A stretch of DNA of 64,000 nucleotides from Diplonema papillatum (GCA_030068145.1 JAPJBO010001108.1:1-64000); one strand, 5' to 3'; counted from the first letter of the stretch, positions 38,881 through 49,256 are shown. Numbers and translations: made by a program. The notes: generated by a model from the letters alone, not told the origin.

Positions 38881-40089
38881 GGGGGGGTCAAAAGCTGTCA
38901 AAATAGGTCATTTTTTTGGGAACCACATAGGGGCTCCTAAAAGGCAATAAAATTTGGTAAACCGCCCCAGAACCGTATAGAAATGCCTAAAACATGCTTT
39001 TTGGCTGCTGAAGTTCCCCGAAAAGGCCTTTTTACGAGTGCCCAATTTTTGGACTCAGGGTGGACACCGTTTGGTACCGGTGTTCTTCTTTTTAGGTGAC
39101 AACCCCAAAAATAGTGACAGCATGAACCGAAGAAGGAAAACAACACTGCCCAAACCTATGTATTTTTACTCAAAAGACTTTCCTGAGAGTTGGGGATGGT
39201 GGGGCTTCGTAGGAGGCATCGACAAGCGACTCAATGAGGTACGGCTTCGTAACGTGCCGCCCCCTCGAGTCCTTGACGTCAGCGCCAGCTTTCGTAGTGG
39301 CCTGTGTCGTGTAGCGTGCTACCGCAAGCTGCAGATACCCTGCCCTGAGCTGCTATGTCGTGGCAGTCCTATGAATCCACCGCCGAACCTTTTCGTTCAA
39401 GTCCAGTTTTCTATTTTTGTTCAAGCTCAACGTGCGTTGGGGTTAGGTACCAGAGATACACCCCGGTGACCAGTATTGTCTTCCGTGCGTGTGCAATGCG
39501 ACCCTTTCGGGGTGGTGTACGAAAGGCGAACTTGAATAAAAGACACTGTCGCGTGCATCCCTTCAACAAAAACGTTGGGATCTGGAAAATCCCACTACGG
39601 ATGAGAGCATCTCATTGTTTTTCTCGGAAAGACATCGAACTTTGTGAATATCGCCCCAGCAGCAGTTCGGGGAAGAGCTGCTGCCTGCGGTGTCAACAAC
39701 ACCTCAGCTTGCGCAAGACTCAGAGAGCCTTTTGGGACGTTGTTAACCATCCAGACGAGCAACGTTCATAGCTGCCTTCCTCCTGGGTGTCGTTTGCCCT
39801 TTTGTTGCTTCCATTTGTGGCTGCCTGCACGTGATTGTAGCCTCATCTTTGCATGGTATGAACAGTGAAGCACACACACAGGCAGCTAGCCGGTACCAAA
39901 CGGTGTCCACCCTAAAACCATCAACTAATACACCCCCCCCTGGGCCATTTTCCATGAAACTTTCCCCAAAAACACGTTTCCGGGCATTTCTGAGGCGGGT
40001 TGCATGTTTTTTTAGCCTTAAACTGCCGTTAAGTCTACAGGCTGAAAATGTCACCATTTTGACGCAAAAAAAGACCTTTTGACCCCCCC
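38881..40089 (+). mobile_element. TIR element A, copy 2 (TA-flanked)
   Basis: The ends GGGGGGGTCAAAAG and CTTTTGACCCCCCC are flanked by TA (38879-38880, 40090-40091). It is the inverted near-identical counterpart of 17262-18468. The nested inner inverted repeat GGTGGACACCGTTTGGTACC is at 39059 and 39893 (complement). The 143-codon frame 39038-39469 (MPNFWTQGGHRLVPVFFFLG start) is conserved between copies but unrecognised. Confidence 0.85.
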
Positions 40090-40463
40090 TAGGGGCATGC
40101 ATAAAAATAAGGCCACGGGTAACGGGTAACGGGTAACGGGGGTATCTCCGGATCCCGGGTCACCCACACTATGAACACGCGATGTCACATTATGTACATG
40201 CCTAACCCCCGGCATATGGACCGGATGTGCTCAGGAGCTGACAGAAACCCCAGATCCTCCTTTCAAGGGCGAATATGGCGGGCCAGCCGGCCATAGTCTA
40301 CCCAAATATCGACATGCTCCAGGCCAGGCCCGCACCCCACGGGTGGTCGGCGGCAGTCAGCCAGCGTGCCAGCCAGCGTGCTCGGTGTTAGGGTACGTCA
40401 CCTGCTCACGCTATCCTTGGAATCTGCAGGCGGCAGGGTCTAGGCTCCCCTGTGTGATCGTCT

Positions 40464-41183
40464 GTGAAGCAAGTCAAAATTGCAGAGGCCGATGTGCAGG
40501 ACGCAACCCTCGAGTCGATGCACGTCAATTTCTACGTCAGCCTTCACAACAAACTCTCGATCTCCCAAAGCCTGAGGCAGCTTGACGCAGATGTAAGTCG
40601 GGGGATCGCCATGCATCCGCAGTACAGGAACGAAGAGCACATCAAACAAATGACCTACCTTTGGGCACGAATTCTTCGATTCCAGTTGCATGTGCGTCTG
40701 GCTCCAGTTTCTTTCTTCGTGATCAGCACTGACGGTGCTACGCTTTCCCTTACAAAAAAACAAGTGATCGAAGTACGTATTCGATTCTACGAGCTTTCGA
40801 AGTACACTGAGGTGTTCGTAGGGTTGGTTGCCATTCCGCGTGGCGATCGTGAGGACGGTGAATGCATCCATCGCCTGGTGTGCGCGGCTCTGCGCAAAGT
40901 TGGGGTTGCACAGAACCAACTGCTCGGTATAGTGACTGACGGGGCAAGCGCCCTAACAGGAGCAAACAACGGGTTGTTTGGGAGACTTGTTGCTGATGCG
41001 CACAAAGGGGCCCGGCTGTTCAAGACGTGGGATTTTGCGCATTACCTCCAAACGTGCTTGAAGGTTATCACTGAAGCCAAGGTGTTCAAGTCCATTGCTG
41101 CGATGGTGGCAGCGATCGATTCGTTTTACGCAGCTTCATCACTGCTATGCCGGGACATACACGACGCACTTGTCATGCACAAT
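40464..41183 (+). pseudogene. hAT-like transposase, N-terminal half
   Basis: Codons run in frame from 40464 without a proper start (a stop lies just upstream), so the true N-terminus is missing or lies in another exon. RNase H-like segments are visible: FFVISTDGATLS with a first candidate Asp, VFVGLVAIPRGDREDG, and LLGIVTDGASALTGANNGLF with a second candidate Asp, followed by KTWDFAHYLQTCLK at the position of the hAT HC/Y region. The frame is broken after RDIHDALV by the foldback at 41184, and the continuation is at 44735. Family assignment is tentative. Confidence 0.6.
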
Positions 41184-41433
41184 CACTTGTTATATAACAA
41201 GTGACCTAACAAGTGAAAATGTATAACAAGTGCCACTTGTTATATAACAAGTGATCACTTGTTATATAACAAGTGATCACTTGTTATATAACAAGTGTTT
41301 GCTTGTTATATAACAAGTGATTGCTTGTTATATAACAAGTGATTGCTTGTTATAACAAGTGTTTGGTTGCAATTTCATAAGGAACCTGGGGTTTGCACCT
41401 ACCTACGAGAGAAAATCAGTGATCTGCAAGACA
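41184..41433 (+). repeat. Left arm: clustered 20-bp palindromes
   Basis: Exact copies of CACTTGTTATATAACAAGTG occur at 41184, 41234, 41256 and 41278, with variants beginning GCTTG continuing to about 41362. Confidence 0.9.
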
Positions 41434-41950
41434 CAAGGCTCCACCTGGTCCAGACAAAAGTATCGGGGAGTTCGGGGAAATTCGGGGAGTTTCGGGGTAT
41501 TTCCTTTGTGACGACCACTTTCCCTGCAGCCGGCCATGGCGGGGAGGGGGCTACGCTATTATGGCCCTACCTTGCGCAGAGCGGTCCCGTGTTCGGTTAT
41601 GCCCCGAAGACGAAGATAGAGGCTGAGAAGGAAGGACAGACTGGGAGGTACAGGTTGACACGTTTTGACACAGGTAGCTACAGGATCCGCTGCGGTAAGG
41701 AGAGCCGTTCCAGCAGAGGTCGTGCGGGTACAGAGACGATGCTCGTGCTCGAGTCGCAGTTGGGGACGAACAGGCACGCCTTCAATGATGAGGTCTGGGG
41801 GATGGACGTATTTTCCACGTATGGGGAGGAAAGGATCGGACGTGCTGGTGGGACGCCTTCGAAGGGCGTGCCCAGGCCACCACCAAGGACGAGAGAGTGC
41901 GCACGAGACATCACAGTTTGAATACCAAGCACTTGCCCCCCAGCGTTGTA
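41430..41950 (+). repeat. Diverged copy of element K interior
   Basis: GGAAGGACAGACTGGGAG, CCTACCTTGCGCAGAGCGG and GGGGGATGGA parallel 28405-29110. Frames are not conserved between copies. Confidence 0.7.
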
Positions 41951-43096
41951 CTTCTGGACACCGAAGGGGAAGCTCGTCTTTACCCTTGGATCTGCTTGAA
42001 CCAAGCACGGCGATCGTCAGAGAGGCCGGACACTGTCCAGTGAAAACGGCTCGAATTGCCTCGGCGAATTGCTCTTCCGGCTCTCCCCAAGAAGAAGACC
42101 CCTCCGCTTTCACGGACTGCTCCCAGTCGCAAACAGGGTTTCTGGATGGAACTCCCGCACTGCGTTGCTCAGTTCCGCCCGCTCTCGGCTACGCAGTTTT
42201 TCAGCCCATCCCTCGAATTTGTGCGGTGGTGCTGGCCTGCTGCAGCTGCTCACGATGGCCACCATTCTTCGGCTTTTCTCTGTGCCGCTTTGCTGGCTGA
42301 CATCTGGACTCTTGCAGTACTCTGACTGCACGCAGTCAATTTTAGGTGCAGTTCTGGTGTAATCTTGCGGAATTTGGTTATCCCCGGTACCGAAAACCTG
42401 TGCATGCTACCGTTACACTACCGTTACGCACCCGGGACCAGCTTGATTGAGAAGGCATAGGATGGTTTTCAACACTATTCTGAGTCCAGTGTCCCAGTCT
42501 TGTGATCCGAGGGTGTGTTCTGGGGTCGTAACCACCCTGGATGTCGTTCTCTGTGTGCTCCAACAAGTCGACAAGGGAAATATTCTTGCTAGAACATGGC
42601 AGCTTTCTTGGGTGCACCACCCTGAGTGTACGGACCTTGGACTTTTCTGGAGCATCTGGGTGGGATATTATGGTCCCCTGAGTGTTTTTCTGCCCGCCAG
42701 ATGTTGTGTGCTGCCAGTAGGGGTAATTTTCTGGCAGTCTCGGGCTTCAGGAAGGCGTAGCGGTAACAGTCAATCTCGCTCCCCGAAATAGGCAAAGCCC
42801 CGTGATTTTGTTAACGTTCGTTAACAGGCCGAAAACCATCCTTTTTTGGCTGTGGTGCATCAAATACGCAGTTGTGCAGCTTTTTGGCCGTAAATTTGGT
42901 GTCATGCCACAGTGGAGGTGATGTGTAATACCTGGAGTACGGTCACCGCCTTCGGCGAAGATGTCAAAAAAGCACGAAATCACACTCGTTTGGCCGTGGT
43001 GGTACCCCGGCCCGGGGGTTTTCACACGACAAGAAACTTCGACCCACAGAAGAACCCCGAATGAGCGGTTCGGGTGTGCAAATGCCAAGCGTGCTT
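41951..43096. other. Foldback interior without recognised gene
   Basis: Short frames on both strands, none with recognisable motifs. Confidence 0.4.
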
Positions 43097-44439
43097 AGGG
43101 ACAGCGGATTATTACCCGGGCGGGCCAACTGCCCACTACTTTCGCCAAAATTTTGGTGGGTGGGTCCCCCCCCCCCTCTGGTGGGAATATTTTTTCCCCA
43201 AAACTGCATGAAGATTTTCCGACGGAAACCCACTGTTGCATCAATGTAATGGCCCAAATCTGACCGAAAACCGCTGTTACATCAATGTAATGGGCCAAAT
43301 CTGGCGGAAAACCACTGTTACATCACTGTAATGGGCCGAATTTCACAGAAAACCACTGTTACATCAATGTAATGGCCCAAATTTGACGGAAAACCACTGT
43401 TACATCAATGTAATGGCCCAAATCTGACCGAAAACCACTGTTACATCGATGTAATGGGCAGAATTTGACGGAAAACCACTGTTACATCAATGTAATGGCC
43501 CAAATCTGACCGAAAACCACTGTTACATCAATGTAATGGGCAGAATTTGACCGAAAACCACTGTTACATCAATGTAATGGCCCAAATTTGACGGAAAACC
43601 ACTGTTACATCGATGTAATGGGCAGAATCTGACGGAAAACTTGGCCCATTACATTGATGTAACAGTGGTTTTCCGTCAGATTCTGCCCATTACATCGATG
43701 TAACAGTGGTTTTCCGTCAGATTCTGCCCATTACATCGATGTAACAGTGGTTTTCCGTCAAATTTGGGCCATTACATCGATGTAACAGTGGTTTTCCGTC
43801 AAATTTGGGCCATTACATTGATGTAACAATGGGTTTCCGTCAAATTCTGCCCATTACATCGATGTAACAGTGGTTTTCCGTCAAATTTGGGCCATTACAT
43901 TGATGTAACAGTGGCTTTCCGTCAAATTTGGGCCATTACATTGATGTAACAGTGGTTTTCCGTCAAATTCTGCCCATTACATCGATGTAACAGTGGTTTT
44001 CCGTCAGATTCTGCCCATTACATCGATGTAACAGTGGATTTCGGTCAAATTTGGCCCATTACATTGATGTAACAGTGGTTTTCCGTCAAATTCTGCCCGT
44101 TACATTGATGTAATGGCCCAAGTTTGGGCCATTACGTTGATGTTTTTTGGGGAGGGGCAGTGCAACTTGGACCTGATAGAGCCGTACCGTTCGGCCGGGG
44201 GGCTTTGCCCCCCGAACCCCCCCTTATTTCGACTTTCCAGAACAAACCAAACCCGTACATTTCAGCTGTGTATGGCGGTGTCGGAAGCCAAGAAGGCAGG
44301 TGGTGAAATTGGAAACTCAAAAAAAAATTCCCACGGGCTCGGGAGATTTGGGGGTGGGTGGGTCCCCCCCCCCCAAGAAACATTTTCCCCCCCCTTTGGG
44401 CGGGCAGTTGGCCCGCCCGGGTAGTAATCCGGCGTCCCT
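43097..44439. mobile_element. TIR element G carrying a giant palindromic satellite
   Basis: Terminal inverted repeats of about 38 bp (AGGGACAGCGGATTATTACC at 43097 and the matching complement ending 44439) contain GGGCGGGCCAACTGCCC. Between them lie the 41-bp repeat palindrome (43231-44112) and non-coding flanks with C-runs. No transposase is seen. It is nested inside the 41184-44715 foldback, itself nested in the hAT-like gene. Confidence 0.75.
43231..44112. repeat. Inverted array of 41-bp units, each with a 14-bp palindrome
   Basis: About ten direct units (starts at 43231, 43272, 43313, 43354, 43395 and so on) are followed, from about 43643, by about eleven units in reverse orientation. 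Each unit holds TTACATCGATGTAA or TTACATCAATGTAA. The whole could extrude as a hairpin of roughly 400 bp. Confidence 0.92.
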
Positions 44440-44469
44440 TACAGCAACCGTTTGTTTGCCAAAAGCCGA

Positions 44470-44715
44470 GTGTCTTGCAGATCACGTGACTTTCTCTCGT
44501 AGGTAGGTACAAACCCCAGGTTCCTCATGAAATTGCAACCAAACACTTGTTATAACAAGCAATCACTTGTTATATAACAAGCAATCACTTGTTATATAAC
44601 AAGTGATCACTTGTTATATAACAAGTGATCACTTGTTATATAACAAGTGGCACTTGTTATATAACAAGTGACCACTTGTTACATCACTTGTTAGAAATAT
44701 AACTAGTTATGTCCC
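44470..44715 (-). repeat. Right arm: clustered 20-bp palindromes
   Basis: Mirror of the left arm, with the order TTTCTCTCGTAGGTAGGTAC, then GAAATTGCAACCAAACAC, then repeated palindromes. Confidence 0.9.
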
Positions 44716-44734
44716 AAAAAAAAACAGCTAACAA

Positions 44735-46024
44735 GTGCGTCGTGTAGAGGAGTTTGCTGCAGAAAACCCGTCGATAAGCGCTGCTGTCCCTGGTCAGCCT
44801 CGCACTGCTTCTGTTCTTCGCCCAAAGCAGGGGCACGTCATCCGGTGGCTTCCAAAGTGGAAAAATACCTTTTCTCGAGTGCAGCGTATGAACAAGCTGT
44901 GGATCGCACATTTGGAAAGTGATCGCCGTGCCTTCAAGACCTCAAAGGGTGGTGACAAACAGCAAAAACGGGCGTACAAGAGAAAACTCAGCCAGGCAAA
45001 GCGACCGACAAGGGGCGGCCCGTCTAAACTTGTGCACAAGTTCAAGCAACCGCTCGTACAGAAGCAGCTGCTGTACTTTGACCAGCTGTTTACCGCGATC
45101 TCGCCGGTGAGCCGCACAGCGCAGTCGACAAGCACTTCTGTCGTCCACATTGAAGCCGAGCTACGCTCTGCAACAGAGGTGCTCCTGCAAATCGAGGCAC
45201 CATCGGGTTTGCAGTCTCTCCATAAGCTTGTGCAGGAAGCTTTTGACACCATGTTGCAGTTCAACGATGACCAACGGGCTATTCTGAAGATCTTGAAGTT
45301 TTTCTACTTCGATCTAAGCAACATGAGCACTGCCGAGATTGCTGCGTACGGCAACAATGAGCTTCAGGAACTGCAGGGGCCAATCCTTTCACGACTGGGT
45401 GCTGAAGGGATCGACCTCAAACAGGCCTGGTGCAGTGCCAAGGCCCTTGCGGCAGGGATGAGCAGTGGCTCCAGCTTGCGCTGCGTGACATGCAGTCTTC
45501 GCGAGACGGACATAGAGCACAACGTTTTTCTTGCTGATGTGCTTGAGGGAATAGCTCTACTTGGCAGTGTGTCGTGCTGTTCTATTGAATCTCACTTTGC
45601 AGCGGTACGGCAGCGGCTTGGACTGTCTCGCACAAAGCTTCGTATCACACTTCTTGAGGCTGAGCTGTTTGTGCATGAACTAGGACCAAGCCCCGCTACA
45701 TGCCGCGAGTTTGTTCAGACTGGAGTGCGCTCTTTCTTTGGTGATCGAAAGAGGAGAGCCCCAGGAGGTGGCCGCAAGAGGCTAGGACCAAAGCCCACTC
45801 GGTTACAGGTAATTGAAGAGGGCCTTCGAAGTCAGTGCCTCCTGCGCGAATACGAGGACGAAGAAGACAGCGAGGAAGATGAGGAGTGCGAGGAAGATGA
45901 AGAAGATGAAGAGTGCGAAGAAGATGAAGAGGAGTCTGAAAACGAGGACCTTGAAGAAGATGAAGAAAGCGAGGAAACAGAAGACAGCCCAAAGAATGTC
46001 AGAAAAAGAGCGCGCCGAAAATAG
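44735..46024 (+). pseudogene. hAT-like transposase, C-terminal half
   Basis: The 429-codon frame continues the protein interrupted at 41183. It has a basic stretch (about residues 65-105, KGGDKQQKRAYKRKLSQAK), a helical region, and CCSIESHFAAVRQRLGLSRT, then ITLLEAELFVHEL, at the position where hAT proteins have their dimerisation segment (weak match). It ends with FFGDRKRRAPGGGRKRLGPK and a long acidic tail of Glu/Asp (residues about 365-415), then a basic end (RKRARRK) and TAG 46022-46024. Being cut from its N-terminal half, it is inactive here. Confidence 0.6.
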
Positions 46025-46419
46025 GATCCTCATCGTTCTTCAGGGTCATCTCGTTTTTTTCTTGAGGCTGACACCGAGCTCTTACCAGTGTTTTTTTGAG
46101 TACCAGCCCTCGGGGTTCGCTACGAGCAGCACCATTTCCGTGCCCCTTCGCCCTTTGTACAGTCCCGAGGTTTTGAAAGCACCTCCTCCATCCGGCTCTT
46201 TGAGAGTTCAACCATCTTCGGCACGTGTTGCTGATTCTTTGGTGCCGTCGCTTGTGCTTTATTGCCAACTTCAGCCCCTCCCCCCCCCGTCTCTTTCGCC
46301 CCTCCCTTTCGTATCGAGTCCGATCAGAACTCCGAGTACTTTGCTGGCTGCGTTTTTGCAGTACTCATTTTGTTTTGTATGTCTTTCGTGAGTCTTGAGC
46401 ATTCTTTTTGGTCCAGTTT
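46025..46419. other. 3' flank of hAT-like gene, no gene
   Basis: T-rich sequence without recognised features. Confidence 0.4.
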
Positions 46420-47131
46420 GGGCCTCAGCCGCAGTCCACCAGCATGCTGCACCTCAGGCGCGCTGGCCTCAAGCCCAGTCCACTTCAGCCACAGTCCACC
46501 CAGCGTGCTGGGCTTCGGCATTCCACCTAGTGTCATCTTTCGTGAGTCTTGAGCATTCTTTTTGGTCTCAGCGTTCTTCTTGTTTTAGCGTTTGGGCCTC
46601 AGGCGCGCTGGCCTCAAGCCCAGTCCACTTCAGCCACAGTCCACCCAGCGTGCTGGGCTTCGGCAGTCCACCTCAGCAATAGCCCACCCAGTATGCCGGG
46701 CCTCAGGCACAGTCCACCCGACGTACTGGGCCTCACGCACGCCGGGCCCCGGCGCAGTCCACGCGCAGTCCACTCGGCGCGCTGGGCCGCAGCAACGCAC
46801 CCACCATGCTGGGCCTCAGGAGCAGCCCACCTCAGCCACAGTCCACCCAGCGTGCTGGGCCCCCGGCGCAGTCCACGCGCAGTCCACCCGGCACACTGGG
46901 CCGCAGCAACGCACCCAGCATGCTGGGCCTCAGGCTCAGCCCACCTCAGCCACAGTCCACCCAGCGTGCTGGGCCACCGGCGCAGTCCACGCGCAGTCCA
47001 CCCAGCGCGCTCGGCCGCAGCAACACACCAAGCATGCTGGGCCTTCGGAGCAGTCCACCCGGCTTCAAGGGCCTCAGGTGCAGTCCACCCAGCGCGCTGG
47101 GCCCTGGGCGCAGTCCACCCACCGTGCAGTG
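46420..47131 (+). repeat. GC-rich minisatellite, 114-bp higher-order period
   Basis: Short modules (CAGTCCACCCAGCGTGCTGGGC and variants) build a higher-order unit of 114 bp clearly seen from 46752, 46866 and 46980 (each starting GCGCAGTCCACGCGCAGTCC). The three forward frames stay open as Ser/Pro/Ala/Gly-rich peptides, as expected of a repeat, not a gene. Confidence 0.88.
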
Positions 47132-47146
47132 AGGGTTTCGTGCGCC

Positions 47147-47222
47147 GATAAAAATAAGGACGGGTAACGGGTAACGGGTAACGCCCCCCCAGAAGGCCGA
47201 TTCTTATTTTTATGCATGCCTA
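47147..47222. repeat. Hairpin with (GGGTAAC)3 at the hAT-like right end
   Basis: ATAAAAATAAGG at 47147 and CTTATTTTTAT at 47203 enclose ACGGGTAACGGGTAACGGGT. The left end of the element at 40095-40142 has the same parts. Confidence 0.75.
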
Positions 47223-47540
47223 GGGGGGGGGGGGGGGAGGGACCTACCTACCCCAGGCCCTGCAAACGTCTCTATACGCTGGTTGACAGCTGCACCATCA
47301 ACACAGCGTGTCCGACTCGTCGATACCGGCTCCTGATGACTCGCGGCGGCACCTGCCGAGCTGCCACGACTTGATCGACGCACTCTCCAAAAAATTCCAA
47401 ATCCTCGAAATTTTGGCTATTTGTACTTATCCATTTCCCAAAGAATTCCTGAGTCCAAAAACTGTTTTCCAGGCAAGTCCCCTGGGAAACCGACTTAGAG
47501 ATTTTCGGACAACTTGCACCAAGAGAATCTTGGTGCAAGT

Positions 47541-47738
47541 TCCGAGCTGGCCGACGGTAGTGGACGGAGTATCCGAGCTAGCGGACGGTAACGGACGGAC
47601 TATCCGAGCTAGCGGACGGTAGCGGACGGAGTATCCGAGCTAGCGGACGGTAGTAGACGGAGTATCCGAGCTAGCGGACGGTAGCGGACGGAGTATCCGA
47701 GCGAGCGGACGGTAGCGGACGGAGTATCCGAGCTAGCG
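47541..47738 (+). repeat. 31-bp tandem repeat, about six copies
   Basis: Unit GAGCTAGCGGACGGTAGCGG plus ACGGAGTATCC, with small variants, between GAGCTGGCC at 47543 and GCGGAATTGG at 47734. There are no spacers. Confidence 0.9.
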
Positions 47739-47868
47739 GAATTGGAGCTGGCGTCTTCTGGCCTCTCGCACTGGCTTGGCTACCTGGGGCTTGTGCTGAC
47801 CCCTTCCTCCGGTCGGCTCGTGCATCTCCATCTGAAAACAAAGGGTGAAACCAAAGCGGATACTTACA
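47739..47868 (+). repeat. Direct repeat, copy 1 of 2
   Basis: ATTGGAGCTGGCGTCTTCTG through ACCAAAGCGGATACTTA is repeated at 48143-48270 with apparent identity. The 275-bp segment between has no gene. Confidence 0.88.
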
Positions 47869-48142
47869 GACAAACGAAGGGGAAGAACACCGACCATGAG
47901 GCAAGCTATGATCGCCGCTGGGACGACGTCACGCGGGGGATGGAGGGTGGGAAAAAGAATCGGGAAGGTGTGACTGACATTCTTTGATCCTGTTGGTTCA
48001 GGCTTGTTCAGGAGTGCTACCATTTACCGGGATATTACTAGTCGTCGAAGCCAGCCCCACCCCGAATTCTTCTGGTGTCGATTCGAGGTGGTCGTGCTCG
48101 TCTAGCCATGCGTCTTGCTCCAGTTCCCTCAGTAAACTGCAA

Positions 48143-48270
48143 GAATTGGAGCTGGCGTCTTCTGGCCTCTCGCACTGGCTTGGCTACCTGGGGCTTGTGC
48201 TGACCCCTTCCTCCGGTCGGCTCGTGCATCTCCATCTGAAAACAAAGGGTGAAACCAAAGCGGATACTTA
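48143..48270 (+). repeat. Direct repeat, copy 2 of 2
   Basis: Second copy of 47739-47868; the pair may be a tandem duplication or terminal repeats of a small element. Confidence 0.88.
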
Positions 48271-48277
48271 GGGCAGA

Positions 48278-49024
48278 CTATTTTTGGCAAGTCACCTGGC
48301 CTGTGGGTTCCTGGGTGGTCTTGGTGGCAAGCGGTCGGGGGGTGGGGGTCCGGAGGGGTACGCGCCCCTCACTTTGCTTTTTCGGCGACTTTTTGCACTG
48401 GGAAATAACCGTCGTCTGCTTGTGCTCAGGCTTCTGTTGTACGGAGGGACTAGGTGAGCCTTCAGCGTAGAGCTGCTGCCACCGACAGTAGTGGGCGTCT
48501 AGTCGTGGGCCTTGCGCTGTGTACGCGACTGCCTCGCGAATACCATTGGGAACCGTTTTGTGTACCTGGCAGCAACCGTGCTGTTCGACGTTCTCGGCCA
48601 GAATTGGTATCGTGCCCACTTGTTCCAGAAGCCGGATGCTTGCGGGGGCCTCAAACGTGGGGCGTGAAACTTCTCCATGACGCCTCTCGTCCACGACATC
48701 AAGAACGCGGCGGCCGAGAACAGCCAACCATGGAACCCAGGGCACAATGGAGGCTACGGCGCGGTGGTGAAGTAACGAAGCTCGCTCGCTAGCATCCGGC
48801 AAGAGCCAGCATGACACATGAATTTGGAATTGATGCTTCATTTGGAAACAGCGAGGGCAGAGGGTTAATCTGCTTGTACTAGGCTCCTCGGTTCCCGTAG
48901 TATCGGGGGAGTTTGAGGCAATTGCTGGCTGGTGGTCGGTTGTAGTCCGTTGCGTCAAGCACAACCGGGCTTGCCCTCTGGAGGCTTTGGAAAATAGTGG
49001 TTCCTGTCTGTCAGAGATGTGCAT
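48278..49024 (-). CDS. Hypothetical frame, doubtful
   Basis: A 248-codon minus-strand frame has a segment (HGCCQVHKTVPNGIREAVAY) that looks protein-like, but the plus strand over 48500-48775 also encodes plausible peptides (VYLAATVLFDVLGQNWYRAH, then after one stop VHDIKNAAAENSQPW). Only one strand, or neither, can be real. No family is recognised. It may be a decayed element gene in the GT31 intron. Confidence 0.2.
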   Translation of the reverse strand: MHISDRQEPLFSKASRGQARLCLTQRTTTDHQPAIASNSPDTTGTEEPSTSRLTLCPRCFQMKHQFQIHVSCWLLPDASERASLLHHRAVASIVPWVPWLAVLGRRVLDVVDERRHGEVSRPTFEAPASIRLLEQVGTIPILAENVEQHGCCQVHKTVPNGIREAVAYTAQGPRLDAHYCRWQQLYAEGSPSPSVQQKPEHKQTTVISQCKKSPKKQSEGRVPLRTPTPRPLATKTTQEPTGQVTCQK

Positions 49025-49052
49025 TCAGCGCTGCAATGGCAAAGCATTCCAG
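49015..49052 (+). CDS. Candidate 38-bp GT31 micro-exon
   Basis: A pyrimidine-rich acceptor (TTCCTGTCTGTCAG, ending 49014) is followed by codons RCAFSAAMAKHS and two bases AG before GTACCT. The two bases plus the first base of the next exon make Arg, giving HSRYPNSSWYLTIDDDT. In GT31 proteins a helix just before the W..DDD strand is expected, and phase fits on both sides (0 and 2). It is only 12 codons, so the assignment is tentative; exon 2 could splice to 50741 directly using an alternative donor (AC/GTCGGT at 27943). Confidence 0.4.
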
Positions 49053-49256
49053 GTACCTTCTGCGGTGGACCTACATATTAATTGGTGTTGGTTTTTACTC
49101 GACAGGACCCTGGTGCCGTCGGTTTAGCTTGATTGCAGCGATCACCTGCCATAACCTGAAGGGGTAGTGCAAAATAAAAAATCGGACCCCCCTTGAGTTT
49201 TTCCGGGTTTGTGCCGGGTTTGTGCCGGGTTTGCACCGGGCATATGGATCACACCA

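Larger units (their letters stand above)
41184..44715. mobile_element. 3.5-kb foldback element inserted in the hAT-like gene
   Basis: Arms of about 250 bp (41184-41433 and 44470-44715) are inverted copies, each with many copies of the 20-bp perfect palindrome CACTTGTTATATAACAAGTG followed inward by TTTGGTTGCAATTTCAT and CGAGAGAAA. Removing it brings RDIHDALV next to VRRVEEFAAEN in frame. The interior holds a family K segment, about 1.1 kb without recognised genes (41951-43096) and a second TIR element (43097-44439). Confidence 0.8.
40092..47222 (+). mobile_element. hAT-like transposon, interrupted by a foldback element
   Basis: GCATGCATAAAAATAAGG at 40095-40112 is mirrored by CTTATTTTTATGCATGC at 47203-47219, with three GGGTAAC units next to both ends. 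Between them lie the two halves of a transposase-like gene (40464-41183 and 44735-46024). The right end is itself a small hairpin (47147-47222), so the exact boundary is uncertain and no 8-bp target duplication is shown. The left end abuts element A copy 2 at a TA. Confidence 0.55.

Noticed and set aside
46262..47167. Pro/Ser/Ala-rich frames of about 100-200 codons
   Set aside because: Three overlapping forward frames through a GC-rich minisatellite; low complexity without evidence of selection.
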